Made by a program: the position numbers and the translations under genes. Shown here piece after piece: positions 1 to 8,558 of a stretch of 64,000 nucleotides of DNA. Positions within the stretch are counted from its first letter, which is position 1. Every line of letters starts with the position of its first letter. The notes below the pieces were generated by a model. That model was not told the origin of the DNA. It saw only the letters and a list, made by a program, of their open reading frames with translations, and did not search any database. The stretch is from an uncultured Kordia sp. (lineage in GTDB: Bacteria > Bacteroidota > Bacteroidia > Flavobacteriales > Flavobacteriaceae), in NCBI RefSeq assembly GCF_947496985.1, contig NZ_CANMEZ010000012.1:1-64000 (forward strand), in the 5' to 3' direction.

Positions 1-23
1 GAGCGACTGACGAAAGCGTGACC
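1..23. repeat. partial copy of composite intergenic repeat
   Basis: The first bases read GAGCGACTGACGAAAGCG and then TGACC. This closely matches the 3' part of the composite repeat at 57131-57255 (GAGCGACTACCGAAAGCG at 57215) and the one ending at 45267. The copy is cut by the window edge, so only its end is visible. It lies downstream of the porin gene on the minus strand, the same position relative to a gene 3' end as the two other copies. Confidence 0.45.
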
Positions 24-58
24 GTTTTTTTCTTTTAATTATCAAAAGAAAAAAACGG
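22..58 (-). terminator. 15-bp perfect inverted repeat after the porin gene
   Basis: A perfect 15-bp inverted repeat (22-36 with 44-58, CCG plus a T/C run) encloses a 7-base loop. It sits about 45 bases past the stop of the minus-strand porin gene. The A/T runs are inside the stem and no separate U tract follows, so it is a hairpin that probably terminates transcription, not a textbook terminator. Confidence 0.5.
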
Positions 59-103
59 AAAACCCAAATTCAGTAAATTCCGTGAATGTATTTTGAAAAA
101 TAT

Positions 104-2074
104 TTATGAGAAAAAGTTCCAAACGAGACCAAAACGCACTATGAAATCGCGATATGGATAGTTTGGCGCAGAGAAAAAGTTGTATCCAGTTATGGATGAA
201 TTTAGATGTTCTGCTTTGAGATAGATACGTGTTCGTCTAACTTTCGCATTAATGAACACATCTATACGTGGAAAGTTTCCAATTTTTTGCTGGTTTTGAC
301 TATAGAATTCTCCTAATAAAGGATTGTAGCCGTCCGCATTGTATTCTGTAAAGTAACTAAATGTAACTCCCGTTTGGATGAATAATGCTTTTTTGAACCA
401 TTGATCTGTAAAGTAGAGCGTATTTCGTGTTACAATTTCAGGAACATTAAATATGTCTCCCGTTTGCGTAACGTTTTGATACATTATTGTATTGTTTAAT
501 GCAAATTTCCCATAACGGAATTCTTTCCCCACTTTTACTTTTAAATAGGTTATAGCATCTGTTGATTGCAATGGAGTTATTTGCTGACTTGTATCCAGCC
601 CTGAAAAGTATGCGTAGTTATCCATTGATGTAAAGCTCACATCTGCATTTAACCATTTTTTAGATTTGAAACTAAAATTAAGGCTTTGTGTACGCTCTTT
701 ATCGAAGTTAGTTCGCCAATTGTAATTTGTGTAAGCACTTTGATTGATAATGAAATTGAAGTTTGGCGCTTTAGAGTTGATTACGATAGAGGCTTCCACA
801 TTTGCGTCATCATTAAATTTGTACTTGGCTTGTCCTTTAAAATAATTCCCGCCGAGTTCTCCTGATATATTTGCTAGTAAATCTGCGCGCAAATCAATTC
901 CTCCTATTTTATGTCGCCATTCTCCTCCTAACGCGATGACATCTCCTTCTATTCTGTTTGGAAGTACATTATTATTAATATATAGTATAGAATTAAAGAA
1001 GTAATTGTATTTGGTATGATTTGCTTTGAATTTTACATCACCAAAAGTTTTGGTTCTGTAACTTACACTACCTTCATTGGATAGTTTTCGAAGTTGTGCT
1101 CTATCACGCAAGTCTCTCCCCACAAAACTATCTCCAAATAATTCATTTGCTGAACCTTGATTGTATATGTAATATTTGGTTTCATAGTTAAATGTATGAC
1201 CAACTCTTAAGTTTGAATCGCGCAACGAATCTTTTTGCTTAAATATTTTATAGTCGTGCTCTAAGTAATAACGTTTTCCTACTAATATATTTTCAGCATC
1301 AGTAAATTGTATTGCAAGTCGTGATCTATCTGTGAATTCTGCTACACCATTTTCAAAATCAGCTAATCCAACATCTGTTAAACCACCGTTTTCATTATTC
1401 AGCACATCTTGCGAATAGAAATGTCCGCGAAGTGCATATCTATCATTTTTCGTTTTGTAATTCGCAGTAAATCTAAAATTCCCTGTACTACTAAGTATGT
1501 TTTGATATTTCCCAAGCGATCGCATTCCTTTATAAGCAACGGAAAGATTCATACGCTTCGAAGTATTCATCGTAATAAACGCATCTATTAATTGACCTTG
1601 CTCCATAGCCGTTTTGAAAAACAATTCAGTTGTTGGTGTTGGCACATTAAAGTAACGTACATCTTCTACTTCATCATAGTTAAAATGTTTTGCGCGCATT
1701 CCAATGCTTGGAAAAGCTGCAGGTCTATCAAATGAATACCCTAAACGGTTGTAGGTTTGTCCTAAGTTAGAAAACGGCAACAATTCAAAATCGTCTTTAC
1801 GTAAGTAATTGTATTTGTATTCTTTTTCAATTGTTAATGTAGTATCAAGAATTGTAGTATCACGTTGGTGTGTGATTATTTTATACAAATTGATATCGTA
1901 TTCTTTTCGTTTCCCTGTTTTGTCTTTTTCAGAAGATCCGTTTACATTATTAATGTCTCGTTCTCCTTGTTGATTAATCTTTTCTTTTTTCCCTGCTACA
2001 GGATTCAATTTGGTTTGTGCATTTACAGAAGAAATGGAAATACATAGAAATATAACGAAAAGGATATGCTTCAC
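104..2074 (-). CDS. putative outer-membrane porin (Porin_10-like)
   Basis: This is probably a beta-barrel protein of the outer membrane, resembling the putative porin family of Bacteroidetes. It has a signal peptide (KHILFVIFLCISISSVNAQ). A basic, low-complexity linker follows, then some 550 residues of alternating beta-strand-like segments. The protein ends in an aromatic strand (LVWNFFS), as outer-membrane barrels usually do. The open frame extends upstream to 2416, but that extension overlaps the divergent rnhB gene and has no signal-peptide character. I therefore chose the GTG at 2074, which directly precedes the signal peptide and lies downstream of a TACTTTTG promoter box. The resulting protein is 656 residues. 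Substrate and specificity cannot be read from the sequence. Confidence 0.75.
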   Translation of the reverse strand: MKHILFVIFLCISISSVNAQTKLNPVAGKKEKINQQGERDINNVNGSSEKDKTGKRKEYDINLYKIITHQRDTTILDTTLTIEKEYKYNYLRKDDFELLPFSNLGQTYNRLGYSFDRPAAFPSIGMRAKHFNYDEVEDVRYFNVPTPTTELFFKTAMEQGQLIDAFITMNTSKRMNLSVAYKGMRSLGKYQNILSSTGNFRFTANYKTKNDRYALRGHFYSQDVLNNENGGLTDVGLADFENGVAEFTDRSRLAIQFTDAENILVGKRYYLEHDYKIFKQKDSLRDSNLRVGHTFNYETKYYIYNQGSANELFGDSFVGRDLRDRAQLRKLSNEGSVSYRTKTFGDVKFKANHTKYNYFFNSILYINNNVLPNRIEGDVIALGGEWRHKIGGIDLRADLLANISGELGGNYFKGQAKYKFNDDANVEASIVINSKAPNFNFIINQSAYTNYNWRTNFDKERTQSLNFSFKSKKWLNADVSFTSMDNYAYFSGLDTSQQITPLQSTDAITYLKVKVGKEFRYGKFALNNTIMYQNVTQTGDIFNVPEIVTRNTLYFTDQWFKKALFIQTGVTFSYFTEYNADGYNPLLGEFYSQNQQKIGNFPRIDVFINAKVRRTRIYLKAEHLNSSITGYNFFSAPNYPYRDFIVRFGLVWNFFS

Positions 2075-2136
2075 TTGTTTTGTTTTTTTAACCTGTAAAT
2101 GATTCACAAATAAGTATCTCTTACATGTTTTGTTGA

Positions 2137-2144
2137 CAAAAGTA
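2137..2144 (-). promoter_or_regulatory. candidate -7 element for the porin gene
   Basis: On the minus strand the octamer is TACTTTTG, matching the Bacteroidetes -7 consensus TAnnTTTG. It lies about 63 bases before the GTG start chosen for the porin gene. No clear TTTG -33 box is seen at the right distance. It supports the shorter start. Confidence 0.4.
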
Positions 2145-2230
2145 TACTTTTTGAACGAAATAAAAAGCCTAGAATTGTTATTGAAATCATAAATTGTGTT
2201 TTTTAGCTGTAAACTGTTTCTATTTTCTAT

Positions 2231-2261
2231 TTTGATTTGAATACAAGATAGAATAGTTTTG
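2231..2261 (+). promoter_or_regulatory. rnhB promoter (TTTG-N19-TAGTTTTG)
   Basis: TTTG at 2231-2234 is followed after 19 bases by TAGTTTTG at 2254-2261, a good match to the flavobacterial promoter consensus. The -7 box overlaps the possible TTG start at 2259, which argues that rnhB starts at the ATG at 2280. Confidence 0.55.
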
Positions 2262-2279
2262 TTTGATACGAATTTACTT

Positions 2280-2876
2280 ATGTTAGCATTACAATTACTT
2301 GATGGATTAGAAGCAGGAACCGATGAAGCTGGTCGCGGATGCCTTGCCGGGCCTGTGACTGCCGCAGCTGTTATTTTACCCAAAAATTTTAAAAATGACA
2401 TTTTGAATGACTCCAAACAGCTAAGCGAAAAGAAACGTGATATTCTCCGTCCAGTAATTGAATTAGAAGCTACCGCTTTTGGTGTTGCTCATATTTTTCC
2501 TGTTGAAATTGATCAAATAAATATTTTGAACGCTTCAATTTTAGGAATGCACAAAGCTATTGATCAACTTTCTATTATTCCTGAACATATTGTGGTAGAC
2601 GGAAATAAATTTAAACCGTATAAAGATATTCCACATCAAACTATTATTAAAGGTGATGGAAAGTACATGAATATTGCAGCCGCCTCTGTATTAGCAAAAA
2701 CATATAGAGACGCGTATATGGAAAAGATTCATGAAGAATTTCCTATGTATAATTGGAAAAAAAATAAAGGATATCCAACAGTAGAACATCGTGAAGCCAT
2801 TAAAAAATATGGTACAACAAAGTATCACCGCATGTCTTTTCGTTTATTGCCAGAACAGTATTCGTTAGATTTATAA
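2280..2876 (+). CDS. rnhB: ribonuclease HII
   Basis: RNase HII cleaves the RNA strand of RNA-DNA hybrids and removes single ribonucleotides from DNA in the cytoplasm. The N-terminal signature is clear: [14 protein letters not shown] carries the paired catalytic Asp15 and Glu16 and the GRG loop. The third acidic residue is in [10 protein letters not shown] and the fourth in YRDAYM. The C-terminal part ([13 protein letters not shown]) is also typical. The length of 198 residues fits the family. A TTG codon 21 bases upstream is possible but lies inside the likely promoter. The gene is divergent from the porin gene. Confidence 0.95.
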   Translation: MLALQLLDGLEAGTDEAGRGCLAGPVTAAAVILPKNFKNDILNDSKQLSEKKRDILRPVIELEATAFGVAHIFPVEIDQINILNASILGMHKAIDQLSIIPEHIVVDGNKFKPYKDIPHQTIIKGDGKYMNIAAASVLAKTYRDAYMEKIHEEFPMYNWKKNKGYPTVEHREAIKKYGTTKYHRMSFRLLPEQYSLDL

Positions 2877-2944
2877 GTTTTTTTTAATATCAGACGCAAC
2901 CTTTATATATATATGGTATCTACTAAATATTAAAACCGATTATT

Positions 2945-3322
2945 ATGAAATCTAAGTTATTCCTTTTAGTTATCTGTATTGGATTTTTCTTTTCATGTAA
3001 TAATGACGACAACGGAACTATTATATTGAACCCTATTAGTGGAACTTGGAAATTGATTGATGTAAGTTGTGAATGTGCTCCGGCAAACTTTCAAGCTAAT
3101 CATCTTTGGAATTTCAACCTATCTCAAAATGCAGTAACAGTTACCAATGCTGCTGATGAAAATTTACAGATATTAGATAGCGGAACGTACCCTTTTGTAA
3201 TAACCACAAACACTATTACTATAGAATCTGTAACTTATGATTACTACTTTGAAGGCGAAATTTTATTTTTAGCTGATGAACCTGAAAGTGATGGCCCTTT
3301 AATGAAGTTTGAAAGACAATAG
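2945..3322 (+). CDS. small lipoprotein, lipocalin-like
   Basis: A 125-residue secreted lipoprotein. Its signal peptide ends in a lipobox (IGFFFSC), so Cys18 would be lipidated, followed by an acidic stretch (NNDDNG). The mature part begins with ISGTWKLIDVSCEC, resembling the GxW start of lipocalin-like domains common in flavobacterial lipoproteins, and is beta-rich. Two close cysteines (SCEC) are present. Function is unknown. It follows rnhB by 68 bases and may be transcribed separately. Confidence 0.7.
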   Translation: MKSKLFLLVICIGFFFSCNNDDNGTIILNPISGTWKLIDVSCECAPANFQANHLWNFNLSQNAVTVTNAADENLQILDSGTYPFVITTNTITIESVTYDYYFEGEILFLADEPESDGPLMKFERQ

Positions 3323-3362
3323 CATAGATTTTATTATACTATTTTAGACTAAAAAACATATT

Positions 3363-3686
3363 ATGTGGGAAGAACGACTTAAAATTTTTGACGCTATTGT
3401 AGCAAAATGTCCTCGCTTTGAACGCAAAGGAAAAAATATGATTTACACATCTGCTAACGGGCACATGTTTGGATTGCTTAACAAAGCAGGCGAAATTGGC
3501 TTTCGATATGGAAAAGAAGTTCAAGAAAAATATATTACAGCATTTAATTCCGATTATTACAAATCGTATGGAGCTACCATGAAAGGTTATGTATTAATTC
3601 CTGAAGAAATGCTAACTGATTTAGATAAGCTTGCCAACTATTTAAATGAAAGTTACGATTATGTAATGTCGTTAGACCCGAAATAA
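3363..3686 (+). CDS. hypothetical protein, TfoX N-terminal-like
   Basis: A 107-residue cytoplasmic protein without signal peptide. The pattern of a short helix, then KGKNMIYTSANGHMFGLLN and a strand ending in GFRYGKEVQEKY, resembles the TfoX/Sxy N-terminal domain of small bacterial proteins. The resemblance is by eye only. The ATG at 3363 is the first in frame, 40 bases after the lipoprotein stop. A strong hairpin terminator follows. No function is assigned. Confidence 0.6.
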   Translation: MWEERLKIFDAIVAKCPRFERKGKNMIYTSANGHMFGLLNKAGEIGFRYGKEVQEKYITAFNSDYYKSYGATMKGYVLIPEEMLTDLDKLANYLNESYDYVMSLDPK

Positions 3687-3697
3687 AAATTACACAT

Positions 3698-3732
3698 AAA
3701 AAAACGCTTTCACCTTAGGTAAAAGCGTTTTT
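3698..3732. terminator. bidirectional rho-independent terminator
   Basis: The stem pairs AAAAACGCTTT (from 3698) with AAAGCGTTTTT (to 3732), extended by ACC/GGT around a short TTA loop. A runs on one side and T runs on the other let it serve both convergent genes: the 107-residue protein (plus) and the lanthipeptide-like precursor (minus). Confidence 0.8.
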
Positions 3733-3750
3733 CGACATTCATACAATTTC

Positions 3751-3951
3751 CTATCCACGACGGAAGCAACCTGCACTACCATGACAAATAACTGGAAGTG
3801 TAAATGGTGCGCAACCTAATGTTGCAGGAACAGTAACTCCTCCTGATGGTTGACAAGCTCCTCCGCTAATTCCTCCAACAACGGCAGCTGCTCCTAATTC
3901 AGAAACTGTACGTTTACTTAATGTCAATTTTTTTAAATTTCGTTTTTTCAT
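3751..3951 (-). CDS. class I lanthipeptide-like precursor peptide
   Basis: A 66-residue peptide with the layout of a ribosomally made, modified peptide. The leader MKKRNLKKLTLSKRTVSEL matches the class I lanthipeptide leader type common in Bacteroidetes (KKLxLxKxT[IV]SxL). It is followed by double-glycine motifs (VVGG at 24-27, ISGG at 28-31). The core is small-residue rich and holds Cys33, Cys47, Cys56 and Cys62 plus Ser/Thr at 29, 36, 40, 44, 51 and 59, which is what lanthionine ring formation needs. It ends in GCFRRG. No LanB, LanC, protease or transporter gene lies in the window, so the modifying enzymes would have to act from elsewhere. The family assignment is from the leader pattern; product and modification are inference. 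Confidence 0.75.
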   Translation of the reverse strand: MKKRNLKKLTLSKRTVSELGAAAVVGGISGGACQPSGGVTVPATLGCAPFTLPVICHGSAGCFRRG

Positions 3952-4100
3952 AATAATAAATTTTTATGTTATACCTATATGGGTATTATTTCAATTTTCA
4001 TTACCCAAAAAATGTATATTTATATAAATCACTCGTTTGATTGTTAATAACAACTGTAATTATATCCTGCCTACAATAATTTACAATCGCGTAAGTTTTA

Positions 4101-4108
4101 TACTTTTG
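4101..4108 (+). promoter_or_regulatory. candidate -7 element upstream of the 816-residue lipoprotein gene
   Basis: TACTTTTG matches TAnnTTTG and lies 57 bases before the ATG at 4165. A clear -33 TTTG box is not seen, so support is moderate. Confidence 0.4.
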
Positions 4109-4164
4109 TAACATTCATTCAACAAAGAGCCACAATAGCTTTACTGTTTTTAAATAGATTTTTT

Positions 4165-6615
4165 ATGAAAAGAATTCTGCTGTTAATTCTTACCATTTTT
4201 AGTATTGGTTGTACAACCGAAGAAACTCCAAAAGAATATGCTTTATTAAAATTTGCTCCGCAAAATGCAGCTGTCATTTTACAGATTAATGATTTTGAAG
4301 GATTTCAGAGTGAGCTTAAAAACAATCAACTATTACAATCATTTAAAAAACCAAAGTTTAAGCAAGACTTTACTGTGTTTGTTGACTATTTGAAATACAT
4401 TAAACCAAATTCAAAATCGTTGTTATGTTTTAATGAATTAGGAAAAGATAGTTTTGAATATACATTCATTACCAAATCACATCCTAATTTAATTGTATCA
4501 GACTCACTTCAAAAAGCAGCAACGAAGAAGATTACATATAATGACACGTCTATTATAGAAACAACAATTGGCGAACAAGTAAATTATTCTTTTTTTGCAG
4601 ATAGCATTTTTGTGAATTCTTCTTCAAAATTATTGATTGAAAATTGTATCCGATCCTACAAAAAAGCAATCATTCCAGAATCATTACAAAAAGTATACGC
4701 TACTATTGATGAAAGCAAATCGGCAACTTTATTAGCAACTCCAAAAGACATTTCACCTTTAATTCAGCATATTTTCCCTAATGCAAACACCAAATTTGTA
4801 GCAACTTTTGCAGAGCAAATGGCACTTGATATTGATATCCTACAAGATGAAATTAGTTTTACAGGAATCATCACCGAAAACGATTCGTTGTCGCATACAT
4901 TGAGCCCTTTAAAAAATACGTCGCCACGTGAACATAAAATGGCAAAAGTAATTCCGCCATTCTTCACATATTTCACTTCTATTACATTTGATTCATACAC
5001 TAATTTTCATCCTGAAAAGGAAAATTCATTATTAGATGCTTTGGAAGAAGTAAGTACATTTTCATTTAATGGAAATACATTTACAGGTTTACGTTTTATA
5101 TCTTCCAGCAATGAAGCCGCTACACAGTTAAAAAATAATCGTATTCAAAGTAATGCTAGAAATAGTTTTATACGTGAAAATGAAGATCCAGACCTTTTCA
5201 AAGAACATTTCACTCCTTTTATAAAAGAATTTAACAATCAATTTTTTTTAATTCTGGATGAATATATCATTTTCACAAATATTGATGGTGTGAAAGATTT
5301 GTTGATTTTATCACTCTTATACAGAGATGAACAAACATTACTATATCAAGATAATTACCAAGAAACGATTGGTAATTTAAGTGATGAGTCATCTATATTA
5401 ACATTCATAAACACTAAAAAATTTAAATCGACAATAGCTGAAAGCACGAAAAAATCGTATCAGAAAGAAATCAAAAGTATTAATCTAGATGATTATCCAT
5501 TTGCTGCGCTGCAATTCATTAATGAGAAAGGAAGCAATTATGCGCATGTTCACGGCCTGTTGAAACGAAATGATGTAAAACCAACTAAGAATTCAGTATC
5601 TCAATTTTTGAATATTGTATTGGATAATCCTGTAGCGACTGATCCACAGTTTGTAAAAAATCATATTACCAAACGAAAGGAGATTGTTGTACAAGATGAA
5701 TCAAATGTATTGTATTTGATTTCTACACAAGGGAAAATTCTATGGAAAAAACAGTTAAATGGAAAGATATTAGGTGATGTTTCTCAGGTAGACTTATATA
5801 AAAACGGACGTTTGCAGTTAGCAATCACTACGCCACAATTTTTTTATATTTTAGATAGAAATGGAAATGATGTAAAACCATATCCAGCTAAAGCAACATC
5901 AGGATATACGCAAGCTGTTGCTATTTTTGATTATGATAAATCAAAGAATTATCGTTTTGTATTTACGGAAGGAAATAAAGTTGCTATGCGTGATAAAGCT
6001 GGTAAAAAAGTAACAGGGTTTAAATTTTCAGGTTCTGAGAATGATTTCATCAATTCGCCGCAACATTTTAGAGTCATCACAAAAGACTATATCACATTTC
6101 AAGAAAGCAACGGAAAGCTTCATATTTTATCACGAACTGGCGCACCAAGAATTACGGTAAAGAAAAACATTCAATTTTCAGACAATAAAATATACATTCA
6201 TAACAACTTATTTACGACATCTGATCGCAATGGAAATTTGATTCAGGTAGATAGTAAAGGACAGATTGACAAAACAAAGTTGCCTGTAGAAGCAAATCAT
6301 GATGTAACTATGACAAGTAAAACTTTGGTGAGTTTCTTTGAAAACAAATTACGCATTAAAGACAAAACTATCGAACTTGATTTTGGTTCATATAGCAAGC
6401 CTGAAATTTTCTTTATCAAGAATAAAATTTATGTAGCTATTACAGATGTTGATGCGCAGAAAGTATACTTATATGATAGTAATGCAAAATCAATTCCTGG
6501 TTTTCCAGCTTTTGGAAGTTCGGCAATTGATTTAGGAAATTTTGACAAAGATCCAAAATTAGAGTTTGTAACAAAAGGAGAAAAAAACACGCTTTTAGTG
6601 TATAAGTTAAATTAA
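4165..6615 (+). CDS. large lipoprotein, DUF3352-like N-terminus with propeller-like C-terminus
   Basis: An 816-residue protein with a lipoprotein signal peptide (MKRILLLILTIFSIGC, Cys16 lipidated). Residues 25-450 read like the substrate-free DUF3352-type scaffold, with repeated alpha/beta stretches and mentions such as NAAVILQINDF. From about residue 500 to the end there are repeated short blades (ILWKKQLNGKILGDV, FFYILDRNGNDV, LHILSRTGAPR, FVTKGEKNTLLVY), suggesting a beta-propeller of PQQ/FG-GAP-like type. It is expected at the cell envelope. No enzymatic motif was recognised. It stands alone between the lanthipeptide-like gene and the convergent membrane-protein operon, which ends directly after its stop codon. 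Confidence 0.7.
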   Translation: MKRILLLILTIFSIGCTTEETPKEYALLKFAPQNAAVILQINDFEGFQSELKNNQLLQSFKKPKFKQDFTVFVDYLKYIKPNSKSLLCFNELGKDSFEYTFITKSHPNLIVSDSLQKAATKKITYNDTSIIETTIGEQVNYSFFADSIFVNSSSKLLIENCIRSYKKAIIPESLQKVYATIDESKSATLLATPKDISPLIQHIFPNANTKFVATFAEQMALDIDILQDEISFTGIITENDSLSHTLSPLKNTSPREHKMAKVIPPFFTYFTSITFDSYTNFHPEKENSLLDALEEVSTFSFNGNTFTGLRFISSSNEAATQLKNNRIQSNARNSFIRENEDPDLFKEHFTPFIKEFNNQFFLILDEYIIFTNIDGVKDLLILSLLYRDEQTLLYQDNYQETIGNLSDESSILTFINTKKFKSTIAESTKKSYQKEIKSINLDDYPFAALQFINEKGSNYAHVHGLLKRNDVKPTKNSVSQFLNIVLDNPVATDPQFVKNHITKRKEIVVQDESNVLYLISTQGKILWKKQLNGKILGDVSQVDLYKNGRLQLAITTPQFFYILDRNGNDVKPYPAKATSGYTQAVAIFDYDKSKNYRFVFTEGNKVAMRDKAGKKVTGFKFSGSENDFINSPQHFRVITKDYITFQESNGKLHILSRTGAPRITVKKNIQFSDNKIYIHNNLFTTSDRNGNLIQVDSKGQIDKTKLPVEANHDVTMTSKTLVSFFENKLRIKDKTIELDFGSYSKPEIFFIKNKIYVAITDVDAQKVYLYDSNAKSIPGFPAFGSSAIDLGNFDKDPKLEFVTKGEKNTLLVYKLN

Positions 6616-7089
6616 TTAGTTTCCTATAGTTGCTATTTCATCTTTGGTTTCTTGTTCTTTTTGCAATTGGTTTATCTGTTTGCGTAAAAAGACAGTTTCG
6701 TATATACTTAAAATTCCAAATAAAATAACAGGCACAAATACTACTGCTGAAATGATATCGTCACTTCTGTCATTCGTTGTAAAATTACCAATTATGGATA
6801 ATATTCCAAATAGTATACAATAAACACTATGCGCTATTGCGCAAATTTTTAAAACGGCAATCGTTTTATTTGCTTCTTTATAAGGCTTTGATTTTCTATA
6901 ATAACGAAAACTTTTAATATGATAAATTAGTGTAAACGCGCTTAATAAAAATCCCAAAACGACAAAAAGTAAGGCAATAATATATCCAGACTTGTTTCCA
7001 AATACGTCTTTAAGAAAAATCAACGCAAGTGACATAAAGAATAATAAAAAAATTGTAATTAGAATTAGTATAATTTTAAGTATGCGCAT
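6616..7089 (-). CDS. small four-TM membrane protein, paralog 5 of 5
   Basis: A 157-residue integral membrane protein. Hydrophobic helices lie at about residues 5-28, 36-58, 80-105 and 112-132. Between helices 2 and 3 sits the shared motif IYHIKSFRYYRK. The C-terminal cytoplasmic tail is charged (FLRKQINQLQKEQET) and ends in KDEIATIGN. Both motifs recur in the four genes upstream, so this is the last member of a tandem paralog array transcribed from lipB. Its stop abuts the stop of the convergent lipoprotein gene with no spacer. Function unknown. Confidence 0.8.
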   Translation of the reverse strand: MRILKIILILITIFLLFFMSLALIFLKDVFGNKSGYIIALLFVVLGFLLSAFTLIYHIKSFRYYRKSKPYKEANKTIAVLKICAIAHSVYCILFGILSIIGNFTTNDRSDDIISAVVFVPVILFGILSIYETVFLRKQINQLQKEQETKDEIATIGN

Positions 7090-7100
7090 GAATCGTCTTT

Positions 7101-7583
7101 TTATAAATTTAAACCAATTGTTTCAATATCGTTTTTAGTTTCGTGCTCTTTCTTGAGTTTCTTGATGCGTTTTTTTAACAAAAACAGCTCTAAGAAGCTA
7201 CACAATGCTGTGCCCAAAAAAAATAACACAAATAATATCTGCTTTAGATCAACATTATATCTCACATAACGTATAACACTATACAATCCTGCACCAGTAA
7301 CATAAAGTACAAAACTAGAGAAACAGATTGCTCCTACCCATAAAACTTTCGGTAGTTTTTTATTAAGATTTACATTTTCTTTCCGTCTGGAATATTGAAA
7401 ACTTACAATATGATATACAATATTGATTGTAGCCGTAATAAACCCTAAACTTAAGTATATAAATGCTTCTAAAGGAGCGTTAGAATTTGGCCGACCAATG
7501 ATTTCATAAAAAAACACGTAGAGTATCATTCCTATCAAAATAATAGAAGCTATTGTTAGCAATATTTTTAATAAGCGTAGCAT
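7101..7583 (-). CDS. small four-TM membrane protein, paralog 4 of 5
   Basis: A 160-residue membrane protein of the same family as its neighbours. It has four hydrophobic segments, the loop motif VYHIVSFQYSRRK, and the tail LLKKRIKKLKKEHET followed by KNDIETIG. It is separated from the next gene downstream by 11 bases, consistent with one transcript. The most similar sister by eye is the gene at 8066-8548 (LLKKRIKxLK tail). Function unknown. Confidence 0.8.
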   Translation of the reverse strand: MLRLLKILLTIASIILIGMILYVFFYEIIGRPNSNAPLEAFIYLSLGFITATINIVYHIVSFQYSRRKENVNLNKKLPKVLWVGAICFSSFVLYVTGAGLYSVIRYVRYNVDLKQILFVLFFLGTALCSFLELFLLKKRIKKLKKEHETKNDIETIGLNL

Positions 7584-7599
7584 TATTAGTGACTATTTT

Positions 7600-8058
7600 T
7601 TAAAGTGAAGAAATACCGATATCGTCAATTTCATTTGTTAATAATACTTTTTCTTCTACCCTTTTTATCATTCCGTGTAACTGTATAATTTCAAAAGCTC
7701 CCAAAACCGCAAAAATAAAAATGACACAATCAATAAATATACCTGAAAATGAACCATAAGATCCTATAATTCTATCAAATATTGAAAAGAATGTTTCATA
7801 AATAAGGTACAAATTAAAGCCAAGCGCACAAAGACCTAATACCAATAAAACCTTTTTTCCGAAACTCTTTAAAACCTTTTCATCATAATAAGTATAGCTT
7901 TTATAGTGATATATGACAACAGCAATCATCAACATCAATAAATAATAAATTCTTATTAATACTATATCTCCAACTGCCATTAAAAAAAAGATAGTACCTA
8001 TCAAGAATAAACAGAGTAAAATTGTAAATACTATAAGTAGATTTTTTATAATTCGCAT
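7600..8058 (-). CDS. small four-TM membrane protein, paralog 3 of 5
   Basis: A 152-residue membrane protein and the most divergent array member. It has four hydrophobic segments, a reduced loop motif (VIYHYKSYTYYDEK), and a tail that ends in LTNEIDDIGISSL, preserving the E-I-x-x-I-G ending shared by the family. It lacks the basic LLKKRIK segment of its neighbours. It lies 16 bases upstream of the next gene. Function unknown. Confidence 0.8.
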   Translation of the reverse strand: MRIIKNLLIVFTILLCLFLIGTIFFLMAVGDIVLIRIYYLLMLMIAVVIYHYKSYTYYDEKVLKSFGKKVLLVLGLCALGFNLYLIYETFFSIFDRIIGSYGSFSGIFIDCVIFIFAVLGAFEIIQLHGMIKRVEEKVLLTNEIDDIGISSL

Positions 8059-8065
8059 ATCAGTA

Positions 8066-8548
8066 TTATTTTTCTACACCTCTAATATCGTCAATTTCTT
8101 CTTTAATGCCGCGCTTAATTTTTAATTGTTTGATACGCTTTTTTAAGAGAGATACTTCTAAAAGGCCTAACAAGGCAGGGAAGAAAATGATGCTCATAAA
8201 CAAGAAATCATCTGATTTATAATCTAAAGACAAATATCTATTCCAATTATTATAGATTCCTTGTGCAACAAGAAATAGTAAAAAAGCATTAAAACTAGCA
8301 CTTCCTATCCAAAGAAACTTAGAAAGTTTTTTGTCTAAATTTTGTTTGCTTACTTTTCTGTAAAAACGGAAACTTCTAATTTGATATATAATATTAATTA
8401 TAGGCAATATAATAGCCAAAACAATGTAGGCATACACCAACACAGGAATCTTATTTTTTGAAAATTCAGCATCTTCTACAATTACAAAAGACATGGATAC
8501 TATAATAAGTATTGAGAATAATATCAGGAAGATCTTTATAAATCGCAT
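8066..8548 (-). CDS. small four-TM membrane protein, paralog 2 of 5
   Basis: A 160-residue membrane protein with four hydrophobic segments, the loop motif IYQIRSFRFYRK and the tail LLKKRIKQLKIKRG followed by KEEIDDIRG. Here the usual Gly of the I-x-x-I-G ending is shifted by an Arg. Only 7 bases separate it from the next gene downstream and 10 from the one upstream, so it is inside the lipB operon. Function unknown. Confidence 0.8.
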   Translation of the reverse strand: MRFIKIFLILFSILIIVSMSFVIVEDAEFSKNKIPVLVYAYIVLAIILPIINIIYQIRSFRFYRKVSKQNLDKKLSKFLWIGSASFNAFLLFLVAQGIYNNWNRYLSLDYKSDDFLFMSIIFFPALLGLLEVSLLKKRIKQLKIKRGIKEEIDDIRGVEK

Positions 8549-8558
8549 GGATTAAAAG

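Noticed and set aside
2075-2416. N-terminal extension of the porin frame
   Set aside because: It overlaps rnhB on the opposite strand, has no coding character and would bury the signal peptide.
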